Part shown: positions 23,269-32,221 of the stretch, one piece after another
How the letters are laid out: every line of letters starts with the position of its first letter
How positions within the stretch are numbered: the stretch's first letter is position 1
NCBI RefSeq assembly: GCF_001306145.1
Contig: NZ_LGKO01000002.1
Span: forward strand, 682,001-746,000
From: Thermanaerothrix daxensis
GTDB taxonomy: Bacteria > Chloroflexota > Anaerolineae > Anaerolineales > Anaerolineaceae
DNA length: 64,000 nucleotides
Direction: 5' to 3'
Program-made: the position numbers and the translations under genes
The notes under the pieces: model-generated
What the model saw: only the letters and a program-made list of their open reading frames with translations
Told to the model about the DNA's origin: nothing
Databases searched by the model: none

Positions 23269-25374
23269 CTACATTCCGTTTTCCAGCAGAATCCGGCAGT
23301 CTAGAGCCACGGCCCCTCCACCCTTGGGACGCACCAAAAGGGGGTTGATTTCCGCTTCCTGGATCTCTGGGAAATCTAACGCGAGGTGGCTCAGGCGTAG
23401 GATTGCGTCAAGGATGGCCTCCAGGTCAGCGGTGGGCTGATTGCGAAAACCACTGAGCAGCCGGCCTGCGCGGGTTTCGAAGATCATTTCCAGCGCATCG
23501 TCGTGGGTCAGGGGGGCCACCCGGAATGCAACATCGCGGAATAGTTCAACATAAATACCCCCCAAACCGAACATCATTACTGGTCCAAAGTTGGGGTCAC
23601 GTCGCATTCCGATAATCACCTCGTGTCCTGCGGGGGCCATGGCTTCAATTAGCACCCCTTCCAGATCAGCATGAGGGAGCAGGCTTTGCAGACGGGTCAT
23701 CATCTCGGAAAAAGCCTCACGCACCTCGCCAGGGCTTTTCAGGTTTAGGCGAATTCCTCCCACGTCGGATTTGTGCAGGATTTGAGGTGAAACGACCTTC
23801 ATGACCACTGGAAAACCCAGCCTTTCTGCGGCTTCGACGGCTTCCTCAGCGTTGCGGGCAAGGGCTCCAGGGATCAGGGACACGCCGTAAGCATCCAGCA
23901 CAAGGCGACTTTCGGCTTCACCCAGCACCCGGCGTGAAGCGAATTGGCTCAAAATGGCTGCAACTTTTTCGGGCTGACAGCCCTCTGGACGGGTGGGCTC
24001 AACCCAAGTGCGCTGATGCCATTTTGCATATCTTTGCATGGCTCCCAGCACATAACCCGCGGACTCGGGGAAGGTGTACATAGGAATGCCGGCCCGGCGA
24101 AGGATCTCCCTGGCCTGGCCAACACTGTGTTCGCCCATGAAACAAGTGAGTACGGGTTTGGCGGCTGATTGGGCCACCTGTGCAATTTGCCGGGCAACTT
24201 CTGCCGGATCGACCAGGGCTTGAGGAACGAGAATCGTGAGGGTGGCATCAACATTGGGGTCTTGAAGTGCTTGGTTCAGGGCAAACGCGTAGTCATGGGG
24301 TTCTGCGCCCCCTAACATATCAATTGGGTTGTCAACCTGGGCAGCGGGGTTAAGGTGGGTACGCAATGCCTGACGGGTGTCTTCCACCAGGGTTGCCAGT
24401 TTTAGTCCATGAGATGCCAGGCTGTCAGAAGCAAGCGCGGCAGGGCCCCCGGCGTTGGTGACAATGGCTATACGGGGACCTTGAGGGAGGGGCTGGGTAT
24501 CCAGTGCCGTGGCAATCTCGAACAATTCCGCGACCGTATTCGCCTCAATGACGCCACTCTGAATGAATGCCGCGCGGTAGGCTTCGTTAGCCCCTGCCAG
24601 CGAGCCCGTGTGTGAGGAGACCGCCCGTGCCCCTGCCTCAGTGCGTCCGGCTTTGAGCAGGATAATGGGCTTTTGGCGAGTTACCTCCCGTGCAATGCGC
24701 AAGAATCGCTGTCCATCCCGTATGGATTCGACGTAAGCCGCGATTACGCGGGTGTCAGGGTCTGTGGCCAGGTACTCAATGACGTCGGTTTCTGTGATGT
24801 CGGCTTCGTTTCCCAGGCTGGCGAATGCGGCAAAACCAACCCCTTTGTTACGTAGGTAATCAATGACCCCGCCTCCAACAGCGCCGGATTGAGACACAAA
24901 ACTGATGCCTCCCCTGGCTGGCACTCCCTGGATGAAGGTTGTATTTAGACCAGTATAAAGATTAAGTGTTCCCACGCAGTTGGGGCCGATCAGACGCATG
25001 TGATGCTTGCGGGCAATCTCCAGGCAGATTTTTTCCAAGGCGGCGCCTTCAGGACCCACTTCTTTGAAGCCCCCAGAGATGATAATGGCAGCGTGAACAC
25101 CTCTTTCACCACAGGCTTCCAGGGCTTCGGGTACGGCGGGTGCCGGGATGATGATCACAGCCAGGTCCACTGGATCGGGTACCTGGCGAATATCTGGGTA
25201 GCAGGTTAATCCGAGAATGCTTTTAGCTTTGGGATTCACCGGGTAAACCGCCCCCTGATAGCCGTAGGAAATCATGTTCTTCAAGATCCCGTGGCTCAAT
25301 TTTGAGGGGTTATCAGAAGCACCAATGAGGGCTACGCCTGCGGGAGCAAAAAAAGGGCGCAAATCAGAGCGCAT
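23269..25374 (-). CDS. ADP-forming acyl/acetyl-CoA synthetase, alpha-beta fusion
   Basis: This enzyme converts acyl-CoA, ADP and phosphate to the acid, CoA and ATP, giving substrate-level ATP in fermenting organisms. Order of parts: CoA-binding domain (FFAPAGVALIGASDNPSK), succinyl-CoA ligase-like domains with the phosphorylated His in SSHTGSLAG, then an ATP-grasp half (LGFPVVMKVVSPQILHKSDV, GHEVIIGMRRDPNFGPVMMF). Start 25374 has GGAGGT 6 nt upstream and gives 701 residues; longer frames exist upstream but have no such site. Substrate range is not visible. Energy conservation from acetyl-CoA fits an anaerobic Anaerolineae lifestyle, by inference. Confidence 0.92.
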   Translation of the reverse strand: MRSDLRPFFAPAGVALIGASDNPSKLSHGILKNMISYGYQGAVYPVNPKAKSILGLTCYPDIRQVPDPVDLAVIIIPAPAVPEALEACGERGVHAAIIISGGFKEVGPEGAALEKICLEIARKHHMRLIGPNCVGTLNLYTGLNTTFIQGVPARGGISFVSQSGAVGGGVIDYLRNKGVGFAAFASLGNEADITETDVIEYLATDPDTRVIAAYVESIRDGQRFLRIAREVTRQKPIILLKAGRTEAGARAVSSHTGSLAGANEAYRAAFIQSGVIEANTVAELFEIATALDTQPLPQGPRIAIVTNAGGPAALASDSLASHGLKLATLVEDTRQALRTHLNPAAQVDNPIDMLGGAEPHDYAFALNQALQDPNVDATLTILVPQALVDPAEVARQIAQVAQSAAKPVLTCFMGEHSVGQAREILRRAGIPMYTFPESAGYVLGAMQRYAKWHQRTWVEPTRPEGCQPEKVAAILSQFASRRVLGEAESRLVLDAYGVSLIPGALARNAEEAVEAAERLGFPVVMKVVSPQILHKSDVGGIRLNLKSPGEVREAFSEMMTRLQSLLPHADLEGVLIEAMAPAGHEVIIGMRRDPNFGPVMMFGLGGIYVELFRDVAFRVAPLTHDDALEMIFETRAGRLLSGFRNQPTADLEAILDAILRLSHLALDFPEIQEAEINPLLVRPKGGGAVALDCRILLENGM

Positions 25375-25478
25375 GTATAGACCTCCAGCCGAACGCGGTT
25401 TTGCAGGGCTGGACTTATTGTACATGAGGATGGGAATGGTGTCCAAAGGCTGGTTGGGAAGTGGATTGGGCATGTCTG

Positions 25479-25487
25479 TGTTAGAAT
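25479..25487 (+). promoter_or_regulatory. extended -10 just upstream of the ECF ATPase gene
   Basis: TGTTAGAAT covers 25479-25487, with no good -35. RNA would start about 3 nt before ATG 25497, so the transcript may be nearly leaderless. It lies in the region divergent from the acyl-CoA synthetase gene. Confidence 0.45.
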
Positions 25488-25496
25488 TGCGGGGCG

Positions 25497-27245
25497 ATGG
25501 CAGAGCCGTTGATCCGTATTAGCAATCTGCATTTTCAATATCAAACCCCGGACGGGAAGGCATTACCCGCACTGCGTGGGATTAATCTGGAAATTGAGTC
25601 GGGTGACTACGTGGCACTGGTGGGAGCCAACGGCTCGGGGAAGTCAACCCTGGTGCGGCACCTGAATGCCCTTTTGCTCCCAGATCGCGGAGATGTTTGG
25701 GTGGATGGATTGAATACGCGCGAGGTGACCGCTCACCCGCTTATTCGCCAGCGCGTTGGCATGGTCTTCCAGTTTCCAGAAGATCAGATTGTCGCCAGCG
25801 TGGTTGAAGATGATGTGGCGTTTGGGCTGGAGAACCTGGGGTTGTCGAGTGAGGAAATTCGCCAACGCGTGGCAGAGATGCTTCAAACGTTAGGCTTATG
25901 GGAGCATCGCTTACGCCCACCCCATTTGCTTTCGGCCGGTCAAATCCAGCGCTTGGCCCTGGCAGGGGTTTTGGTCCTGCGCCCGCGTTGTCTGATTCTG
26001 GATGAGGCGACCACCATGCTCGACCCCCAAGGGCGCCTGAGACTGCTGGCGCTGGTGGAAGCCCTCAATCGCGAGGGGATGACGCTTATCCATGTGACCC
26101 ACCACATGGAAGAGGCCGTGCGAGCCAGACGGGTGATTGTGTTGCACCAGGGTGAGGTGGCCCTGGATGGCTCACCCGCAGAGGTGTTTGCAGATGCCGA
26201 TCGAATACGGGCACTGGGATTGGAAGTCCCCCCCGCTCTGCAATTGGCTCAGCAGTTGCATGGGGTCTTTGCGGGATTCCCGGCATTGCCCTTGCACCCA
26301 GAGGAGCTTCTGGCAGGAGTTCCGCGCTATCCGCACACTCACCCAGCACACTCGGAAGTGCTGAATGATCACAGGCAACCCTCTCCTGCGCTGGTCATCG
26401 AAGTGCGGGATCTGGCTCACACCTACCTGCAAGGAACTCCCCTGGCTCACATTGCCTTGCAAGATGTCCATTTACAGGTTGGTGAGGGACAAGCCGTGGC
26501 CCTTGTAGGTGCGACGGGTTCGGGCAAATCCACCTTGCTCCAGCACTTAAATGGTCTCTTGCTGCCTCAACGAGGGCGGGTGCGGGTGGGGCCGTATCAT
26601 CTGGATGCCCTCCAAGATGTGCGTCTGGTGCGAAGGTATGCCGGGTTGTTGATGCAGAACCCCGAGATGCAGTTCTTTGAGACTTATGTGGGAGATGAGG
26701 TGGCTTTTGCACCTCGCTTGATGGGAGTGAAAGATCTGCGTGAACGGGTGCGCTGGGCATTGGAGATGGTGGGGTTGGATTTTGAAGCCTATAAAGACCG
26801 TTTGCTGTTTACCCTGAGCGGGGGAGAGCGTCGCAAAGTTGCTCTGGCCTCCGTGCTGGCAATGCAGCCAAAGGTGCTCTTGTTGGATGAGCCCACGGCT
26901 GGATTAGATCCGGCTTCGCGTCGGGAACTGTTGCTGAACTTGCAGCAATTCAAGGCACGTGGCACGACGCTTGTGATTGCAACCCACCATTTGGATGATT
27001 TGCTTCCTCTCATTGACGGAATTGAGGTGCTTTTCAAGGGTACGGTTCAGGTTGAAGGAACACCAGAGCGCATTTTTGCCGAAGGCCTCTCTCTTGAATC
27101 CTCTGGTTTAGTCACTCCCCTGCTTTATCGGGTCGTACAGAGGCTTCAGCAACGGGGTTGGCCGGTGCCATGGGTTAACGATGAAAGGCAGCTCGTCCAT
27201 GCTGTGGCAGCCGCTTTGAGAATGGGGTATGAGCGAATCGTTTGA
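25497..27245 (+). CDS. ECF transporter energy-coupling ATPase, two fused ABC domains
   Basis: 582 residues with two complete CbiO/EcfA-like ATPases in one chain. Domain 1 has Walker A GANGSGKST, the Q-loop FQFPEDQIVA, signature LSAGQIQRLALAG and Walker B CLILDEATTMLDP. Domain 2 (about residue 300 on) has GATGSGKST, MQNPEMQFF, LSGGERRKVALAS and VLLLDEPTAGLDP. The first signature, LSAGQ, departs from LSGGQ. Energy-coupling-factor transporters normally use an EcfA1-EcfA2 pair; the fusion replaces it. The gene overlaps the EcfT gene by 17 nt. Together with the convergent S component these should import a vitamin or similar micronutrient. Confidence 0.93.
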   Translation: MAEPLIRISNLHFQYQTPDGKALPALRGINLEIESGDYVALVGANGSGKSTLVRHLNALLLPDRGDVWVDGLNTREVTAHPLIRQRVGMVFQFPEDQIVASVVEDDVAFGLENLGLSSEEIRQRVAEMLQTLGLWEHRLRPPHLLSAGQIQRLALAGVLVLRPRCLILDEATTMLDPQGRLRLLALVEALNREGMTLIHVTHHMEEAVRARRVIVLHQGEVALDGSPAEVFADADRIRALGLEVPPALQLAQQLHGVFAGFPALPLHPEELLAGVPRYPHTHPAHSEVLNDHRQPSPALVIEVRDLAHTYLQGTPLAHIALQDVHLQVGEGQAVALVGATGSGKSTLLQHLNGLLLPQRGRVRVGPYHLDALQDVRLVRRYAGLLMQNPEMQFFETYVGDEVAFAPRLMGVKDLRERVRWALEMVGLDFEAYKDRLLFTLSGGERRKVALASVLAMQPKVLLLDEPTAGLDPASRRELLLNLQQFKARGTTLVIATHHLDDLLPLIDGIEVLFKGTVQVEGTPERIFAEGLSLESSGLVTPLLYRVVQRLQQRGWPVPWVNDERQLVHAVAAALRMGYERIV

Positions 27246-28053
27246 GTATCTCCGTCTCATTTCATTAGGTCAATATCTACCGCTAGACTCCATCATCCAT
27301 CGCCGAGAGGCGCGGGTCAAGGTGGTCGCTCTACTGAGTATTCTTATGGCGGCGGTTTTCAGCACACATCTTCCTGGCCTTGTTCTCGCACTCATCGCAG
27401 CGCTTGTTGTTTTACGGCTGGCCCGCATTGGTTGGGGATATGCACTGCGTGGGCTGTTACCGTCACTTCCTTTTATTCTCCTTTTGATGGGAATTCAAAT
27501 GATATGGGTCTCCTACCGAGAGGCGGGGGCTTGGGAAATGCACTGGGGATGGTTGCGTCTGAACCAAAGCGGGGTGATCGCAGGGGGCCTCTTGGGAGTT
27601 CGCTTCGTGGTCTTATTGCTTTGGTTAATGCTGGGCTCCTATTGCATATCAAGCACAGAAATGGTACGAGCCCTGCGCCAGTTGCTAAGACCACTGAGAT
27701 GTGTAGGTATTTCCTCTCGTGATGTGGCAATGGCGGTGCAGGTGGCTTTGCGGTTCATCCCTTACCTTGCACTGATGCTGGAGCGCATTGCCAAGGCTCA
27801 AGCCTCGCGCGGAGCCGTGTGGGGGACCCGCACAGGCGGGCTGGCGGCGCGGGTGCGCCAATTACTGCCCCTCCTGATCCCTCTGTTTTTGCTTACCCTG
27901 CGAAAGGCCGAAACGCTGGCCTTGGCCATAGAGGCCAGGGGCTACAGCAACCCGGCATCTGAGGACAGCCTTAAGTGCCCTCCGTGGACCTCTGCGGATA
28001 GAGGATTTCTGGGGATTGCCCTGGGTCTGGCGGTGGCAATTTTACTTTTATAG
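27229..28053 (+). CDS. ECF transporter transmembrane component EcfT
   Basis: A 274-residue membrane protein with about 6-7 hydrophobic segments and the CbiQ/EcfT pattern. N-terminal HRREARVKVVALLSI precedes the first TM. The two coupling-helix signatures that contact the ATPases are AKAQASRGA and LALAIEARGYSN. Its start lies inside the ATPase gene (17-nt overlap), implying translational coupling. Its stop overlaps the stop of the convergent S-component gene by 6 nt. Confidence 0.92.
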   Translation: MSESFEYLRLISLGQYLPLDSIIHRREARVKVVALLSILMAAVFSTHLPGLVLALIAALVVLRLARIGWGYALRGLLPSLPFILLLMGIQMIWVSYREAGAWEMHWGWLRLNQSGVIAGGLLGVRFVVLLLWLMLGSYCISSTEMVRALRQLLRPLRCVGISSRDVAMAVQVALRFIPYLALMLERIAKAQASRGAVWGTRTGGLAARVRQLLPLLIPLFLLTLRKAETLALAIEARGYSNPASEDSLKCPPWTSADRGFLGIALGLAVAILLL

Positions 28054-28602
28054 CCGTGCCCCTTGAGCGCGAATTGGCAGGCGGCGGTAGGCAGCCACAA
28101 TAGCCAGGGTGAGCAGGGCGGAGGCGATGGCTTCAGGAATTCCGTTGAAAGCGACAATGGGCAACATAGCCGCCCAGGGAAGGAGCCCCAGCAGCCCAAT
28201 AGCGCCCAATACCAGGAAGGTGTTGGTGAGGCTGCCCGCGGCTCCTGCGGTGATCAGGGCCAGCCAAGGCCAGCGTTGCAAAGCGCGCCAGACAGCCCAG
28301 GCTACCGGCCCTATGAATAGGCGTGGGATGACGGAGATCAGAGGATTGGTAAACCAGACATCCGTTTGACCGGTAGGCGGAATGGCCGCCTGGATCATGC
28401 TAAAAGCGCCAAAAATCAAGCCGATTCCCACTCCAACCCCCGGACCTTCAAGCACCGCACCAATGACCGCCGGGACGTGCATGATGGTCAGTGAGACGCC
28501 GGTGAACCAGGGGATGAATCCCAGGCGGGTTAATCCCAGAAACACAGCAATGGCACCCAGTACACCAGTGATCACAACCTTGCGGACACGTTCTTGAGGC
28601 AT
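28048..28602 (-). CDS. ECF transporter substrate-binding S component
   Basis: A 184-residue protein with about six membrane segments. RKVVITGVLGAIAVFLGLT at the N-terminus and the pattern TIMHVPAVIGAVLEGPGVGV, NPLISVIPRLFIGP place it among ECF S components of the general PF12822-like group. Substrate cannot be assigned. It starts with an AAAGGAGAG site. A minus-strand TGGTAAAAT about 35-40 nt upstream may be its -10. It is convergent and overlapping with the A-T genes, so it has its own promoter and may share or compete for the A-T module. Confidence 0.85.
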   Translation of the reverse strand: MPQERVRKVVITGVLGAIAVFLGLTRLGFIPWFTGVSLTIMHVPAVIGAVLEGPGVGVGIGLIFGAFSMIQAAIPPTGQTDVWFTNPLISVIPRLFIGPVAWAVWRALQRWPWLALITAGAAGSLTNTFLVLGAIGLLGLLPWAAMLPIVAFNGIPEAIASALLTLAIVAAYRRLPIRAQGARL

Positions 28603-28760
28603 TTGCTCTTCTCTCCTTTTAGTTGGCTGTCGCTATTTTACCAAACCCATACAGAGGGCAAAGGTTACTTGAATTCCTCGTCTGGAGTGAAAGCCATACA
28701 TTTCACAATTTGCTAAAATGAATCCACTCCGCTTTTTTACATTTCGGGCGAGGTGATTTT

Positions 28761-30194
28761 ATGCCTTCTACCCAACCCCGTTGGTATGATTACATTCGCT
28801 ATAATCTGTACTGGTTTGCACTGACCACCCGTGGGCAGACCATTTCTCCTATCATCGTTCCCCTCCTGGTCCAGCAGTTTGTGGGGGAGGCCGCCAAGGG
28901 TTCCTATTTGGGCACCATTCGCCTTTGGGCTTTAATGGTCGCCTTGTTAGTTCAAGCGCTAATGGGCATGCTCTCGGATCGGTGTACACATCCGTGGGGG
29001 CGCCGGCGCCCATTTATCCTGTTAGGTACTTTGGGGGAAGTTATTGCCTTCACCCTAATTGGCCTGGCAGCGGGGCTGCAGGGGTTGGAGGGCTTTTGGG
29101 TACTTTTAGGGCTTTATATTTTCTCCATGTTCAGTTCTAATGTTGCTCATGCGGCCACGCAAGGGCTGATCCCCGACCTGGTTCCTGAGCCGTTGCGCGG
29201 TCGTTTTTCGGGAGTTAAGGCGTTCTTGGAGTTGCCCTTGCCGCTCATTTTTGTCTCGTTCGTTGTAGCACGCTGGATAGGAGCAGGACATCTTTGGGCG
29301 GGTATTGGGGCAGTGATTGGGGTATTGTTGGTCTGTGCAGCGGTAACCATGACCATCCCGGAGCAGCGGTTAGCGGCGCAACCCTTTCCATTGGATTGGC
29401 AGCCCTTTTTGCGCCTGACCATGATGACAGCCTTGTTCACGGTAATCATTCTCACCGGAGGGGCGGTGATCCGTTGGGGGGTGGCTTCCACTGCATCGTT
29501 GGGGCCAAGTATGCGGGGCTGGCTGGTTGGCACGCTTGCGTTGGCAATTATGGCGGTAGTCGTTGTCGCAGGCGTACTGGGAAGTCTCCGCATCGGTTTG
29601 GGTAAGGATTGGCAACTAGCGCCGGGCTTCCCGTGGTGGGTGGTGAACCGGCTGGCTTATCTGGTCGGTTCCACCAATCTGGCTACCTTTCTCATTTACT
29701 ATTTGCAGGAGCGTTTTGCGGAGTTCCAGGGGGAACGCGCAGCGGCACCAGCGGCCAGTATTGTGATGATGGTGGGCATTTTCGTTTTGTTGACCACCTT
29801 GCCCGGCGGTTGGCTGAGCGATCGGCTGGGTAAACGCCCTATCCTGGTACTGGCGGGTGGCCTGGCGGCTCTGGGAACTCTGCTGGTTGTTCTGGCTCCC
29901 AACCTGGCGCTTTTGCGGGTGGCGGGGGCGGTTCTGGGGGCTGCCACGGGGCTTTTTTACGCCGCGAACTGGGCACTGGGTACAGAGATTGTGCCTTCCG
30001 ATCAGGCGGGACGTTTTTTGGGGCTTTCCAACCTTGCTGGGGCGGGTGCGGGGGCGGTTGGCGCCTATATTGGTGGGCCACTGGCTGATGCGGTGGGCTA
30101 TACCCCTCTGATGGCCATCTTTGGGGTCCTGTTCCTCTTTTCAATCCTGGCTTTGACGGGTATTCGCCGTCCGCAAACCTCATCTGCAAGCTGA
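28761..30194 (+). CDS. MFS transporter (SLC45/GPH-like)
   Basis: 477 residues and about 12 membrane segments. The loop after TM2 carries the MFS motif as LSDRCTHPWGRRRPFILLGT, which resembles sugar-proton symporters and their relatives. A second copy of the loop is WLSDRLGKRPILVLAG. Substrate is unknown. The start has GAGGTGA 5 nt upstream, and TGCTAAAAT (28711-28719) is a likely extended -10. It is divergent from the ECF S gene. No sugar-catabolic gene lies nearby. Confidence 0.85.
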   Translation: MPSTQPRWYDYIRYNLYWFALTTRGQTISPIIVPLLVQQFVGEAAKGSYLGTIRLWALMVALLVQALMGMLSDRCTHPWGRRRPFILLGTLGEVIAFTLIGLAAGLQGLEGFWVLLGLYIFSMFSSNVAHAATQGLIPDLVPEPLRGRFSGVKAFLELPLPLIFVSFVVARWIGAGHLWAGIGAVIGVLLVCAAVTMTIPEQRLAAQPFPLDWQPFLRLTMMTALFTVIILTGGAVIRWGVASTASLGPSMRGWLVGTLALAIMAVVVVAGVLGSLRIGLGKDWQLAPGFPWWVVNRLAYLVGSTNLATFLIYYLQERFAEFQGERAAAPAASIVMMVGIFVLLTTLPGGWLSDRLGKRPILVLAGGLAALGTLLVVLAPNLALLRVAGAVLGAATGLFYAANWALGTEIVPSDQAGRFLGLSNLAGAGAGAVGAYIGGPLADAVGYTPLMAIFGVLFLFSILALTGIRRPQTSSAS

Positions 30195-30266
30195 GAGGTG
30201 CAACCTTTTATGAGCCAGCGCATCCAAATTAACAGAGACAAATTCATGTTAGTTTGGAGGTGAGCC

Positions 30267-30467
30267 ATGCGTGTGAATGAGGCCGGTTGGGATCGTGTTT
30301 TACGGGTCGTTTTAGGCATAGTGCTTCTGGTGCTGGGATGGGGTGGCATTGTTAGTGGTGGTTGGGGTACTGTTTTCAAGATCCTCGGTTTTGTGCCATT
30401 GCTGACTGGTTTGGTGGGGTGGTGTCCTCTCTATGCACTCCTAAAGGTGCGTACCAACAAGGCTTAG
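30267..30467 (+). CDS. DUF2892 (YgaP-type) small membrane protein
   Basis: 66 residues: MRVNEAGWDRVLRVVLGIVL begins the family pattern, two hydrophobic segments follow, and the end has GWCPLYALLKVRT. The CPLY motif recurs in the next gene. In YgaP this membrane domain is attached to a rhodanese; here it stands alone. The start has GGAGGTGAG. It ends at a strong terminator. Role unknown, possibly sulfur- or redox-related. Confidence 0.85.
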   Translation: MRVNEAGWDRVLRVVLGIVLLVLGWGGIVSGGWGTVFKILGFVPLLTGLVGWCPLYALLKVRTNKA

Positions 30468-30482
30468 TCTTTCACGGTCGTG

Positions 30483-30529
30483 TTGGGAGGACTTGCTATG
30501 ATGGGTTTTAGGCAAGTCCTCCCAATTTT
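30483..30529 (+). terminator. terminator after the DUF2892 gene
   Basis: TTGGGAGGACTTGC (30483-30496) pairs perfectly over 14 bp with GCAAGTCCTCCCAA (30512-30525), followed by TTTT. Confidence 0.85.
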
Positions 30530-30562
30530 CGATGGCCTCTTATTGGTTGAGGAAAATGATCC

Positions 30563-31081
30563 ATGAATCTTGAACAATGGCAGGAAATGCTACGTCGGGC
30601 TTCGCGGCCGTTTATAGTGGAGTTTTGGGCGCCTTGGTGTGGGCCTTGCCGGGTCATGGCACCGCTCTTAGAGCGCGTTGCTCACAAATTTGAGGAGCGG
30701 ATTGATCTGGTGCGGATTAATGCTGATGATTCGCCCGAGGTGGTGCAGGCGCTGGGAATTCTTGGCATCCCGACCCTGATTGGTTTTGATGGTACGCGGG
30801 AAGTCTTTCGACGCATGGGAATGCAATCGGAGTCTACATTAGAGCGGTTATTCGAGGCTTTGGCAGATGGAAAATCTTCAGCGGTATCCTCGCCAAGTCT
30901 GATGGAGCGGCTATTACGCCTGGTAAGTGGAACCGTTATATTGGCGCTCGGCTGGAGCAATGGTCCTGCTGTGGTGTTAATGCTGCTGGGGGCTGCCTTG
31001 ATATTTAGCGCCGTTTATGATCGTTGCCCTCTTTACAACGCTCTGGCTTTGCGAGTTAAGTCCTGGCTGCAATCCGGGTAG
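30563..31081 (+). CDS. thioredoxin fused to a DUF2892 membrane domain
   Basis: 172 residues. Residues 1-105 are a thioredoxin fold with the active site FWAPWCGPCR and the cis-Pro region GIPTLIGF. Residues about 115-170 hold two hydrophobic segments and YDRCPLYNALALRVKS, the same CPLY end as in the neighbouring DUF2892 protein. The thioredoxin should therefore be tethered to the membrane, facing the cytoplasm because no signal peptide precedes it. A sulfur-relay or disulfide role at the membrane is inference. It ends at its own terminator. Confidence 0.88.
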   Translation: MNLEQWQEMLRRASRPFIVEFWAPWCGPCRVMAPLLERVAHKFEERIDLVRINADDSPEVVQALGILGIPTLIGFDGTREVFRRMGMQSESTLERLFEALADGKSSAVSSPSLMERLLRLVSGTVILALGWSNGPAVVLMLLGAALIFSAVYDRCPLYNALALRVKSWLQSG

Positions 31082-31107
31082 TTCATAGGGTGCGCCCTTT
31101 TAAAAAG

Positions 31108-31136
31108 GCCCGGTTTTTTTTGTGCCGGGCTTTTTT
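31108..31136 (+). terminator. terminator after the thioredoxin fusion gene
   Basis: GCCCGG (31108-31113) pairs with CCGGGC (31125-31130), followed by TTTTTT. Confidence 0.82.
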
Positions 31137-31151
31137 GATATTAAAGCGAAT

Positions 31152-31184
31152 TTTTATCAAATATATCACATAATATGATAAAAT
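31152..31184 (+). promoter_or_regulatory. AT-rich dyad upstream of the iron permease gene, candidate operator
   Basis: TTTTATCA (31152-31159) and TGATAAAA (31176-31183) form an inverted repeat, with a further TATCA at 31164. TAAAAT (31179-31184) inside it could be the -10. The position fits a metal-responsive repressor such as Fur or DtxR, but it matches no consensus I can confirm. Confidence 0.4.
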
Positions 31185-31266
31185 AAGGGCGCGTGCGTCG
31201 CTCTCTGGATGGGCAAAGCCAACCGAAGCAGCCGCAAAAATCCCAGTTATGTGAGGTGTTTGCATC

Positions 31267-32082
31267 ATGTTTGCTGCTTTTTTGCTGGCATTGCGAGAGG
31301 GCCTGGAAGCGGCCCTGATCATTGGCATCCTTTTAGGAGCCCTTGAAAAGTTCCAGTTACAGTCTCTCAAGCGCTTTGTTTGGTTGGGGGGTGTTGCTGC
31401 TGTGGGTGCCAGTGTTCTGGTGGGGTGGGGGTTGAATGTCTTGGGAATGGAGTTTGAAGGCACGGCTGAAGCCGCCTTCGAGGGGATCATGATGATCCTG
31501 GCCGCCGGGTTACTCACCTGGATGATTTTCTGGCTGCGTCGGCAAGGTGCAACCATTCGTCAGGCATTGGAACATGAGGTGCGAGTTGAAACCCAGCGCC
31601 GGGGTGCATGGGGGCTTTTCCTGGTGGCGTTTACAGCCATTGGGCGTGAGGGGATTGAACTGGCGATTTTCCTCCTGGCTACCCGTTTTGCGGCAGGCGC
31701 CTTACCCACCTGGGGGGGAGCCTTGTTAGGACTGGTGGTTGCAGCCTTTTTGGGATGGATCGTATTTGCCACGACTTATCGTCTTGACATTAAGCGTTTC
31801 TTTCAGGTCAGTAATCTCTTGCTGCTTCTGTTTGCGGCGGGCCTGGTCGCTCATGGGGTGCATGAGTTTAATGAAATCGGCTGGATCCCGGCGTTGGTAG
31901 ATCCCCTCTGGGATATTAATCATTGGCTTCCTGAGAACACTTTTCTAGGTCAGGTGCTGACTGCTTTGTTCGGTTACAATGCCAATCCCTCATTGACGGA
32001 GGTATTGGCTTATCTGGCCTATCTGGTGGGCATTGGTTTTTTGTTGTTACCCAAGCCCTCCTGGCACGTAGCACGTGCCTAG
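31267..32082 (+). CDS. FTR1-family iron permease
   Basis: 271 residues with about seven membrane segments. Two copies of the iron-binding R-E-x-x-E motif are visible: LREGLEAALIIG near the N-terminus and GREGIELAIFLLA near residue 125. These residues move iron across the membrane in FTR1/EfeU proteins. No EfeO, EfeB or ferroxidase gene is adjacent, so the electron or iron donor must be elsewhere. The start ATG 31267 has GAGGTG about 11 nt upstream. The promoter region carries an AT-rich dyad. Confidence 0.9.
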   Translation: MFAAFLLALREGLEAALIIGILLGALEKFQLQSLKRFVWLGGVAAVGASVLVGWGLNVLGMEFEGTAEAAFEGIMMILAAGLLTWMIFWLRRQGATIRQALEHEVRVETQRRGAWGLFLVAFTAIGREGIELAIFLLATRFAAGALPTWGGALLGLVVAAFLGWIVFATTYRLDIKRFFQVSNLLLLLFAAGLVAHGVHEFNEIGWIPALVDPLWDINHWLPENTFLGQVLTALFGYNANPSLTEVLAYLAYLVGIGFLLLPKPSWHVARA

Positions 32083-32115
32083 GTCTGGTTTCCCTCTACG
32101 CTACCGATTTCTTAC

Positions 32116-32138
32116 ACACCCCGTTCTGGGGTGTTTTT
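32116..32138 (+). terminator. terminator after the FTR1 gene
   Basis: ACACCCC (32116-32122), loop GTTCT, GGGGTGT (32128-32134), then a T run to 32138. Confidence 0.88.
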
Positions 32139-32159
32139 GCTGTTTATGACCATGAGGGT

Positions 32160-32168
32160 TGCTATAAT
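32160..32168 (+). promoter_or_regulatory. extended -10 before the reductase gene
   Basis: TGCTATAAT at 32160-32168 with a weak -35. It would give a leader of about 47 nt for the downstream flavoprotein gene. Confidence 0.5.
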
Positions 32169-32221
32169 GGAGGAAGTGATGTTTAAACTGAACATATAAG
32201 GAGTAGTGTGGTAGCCAGATA

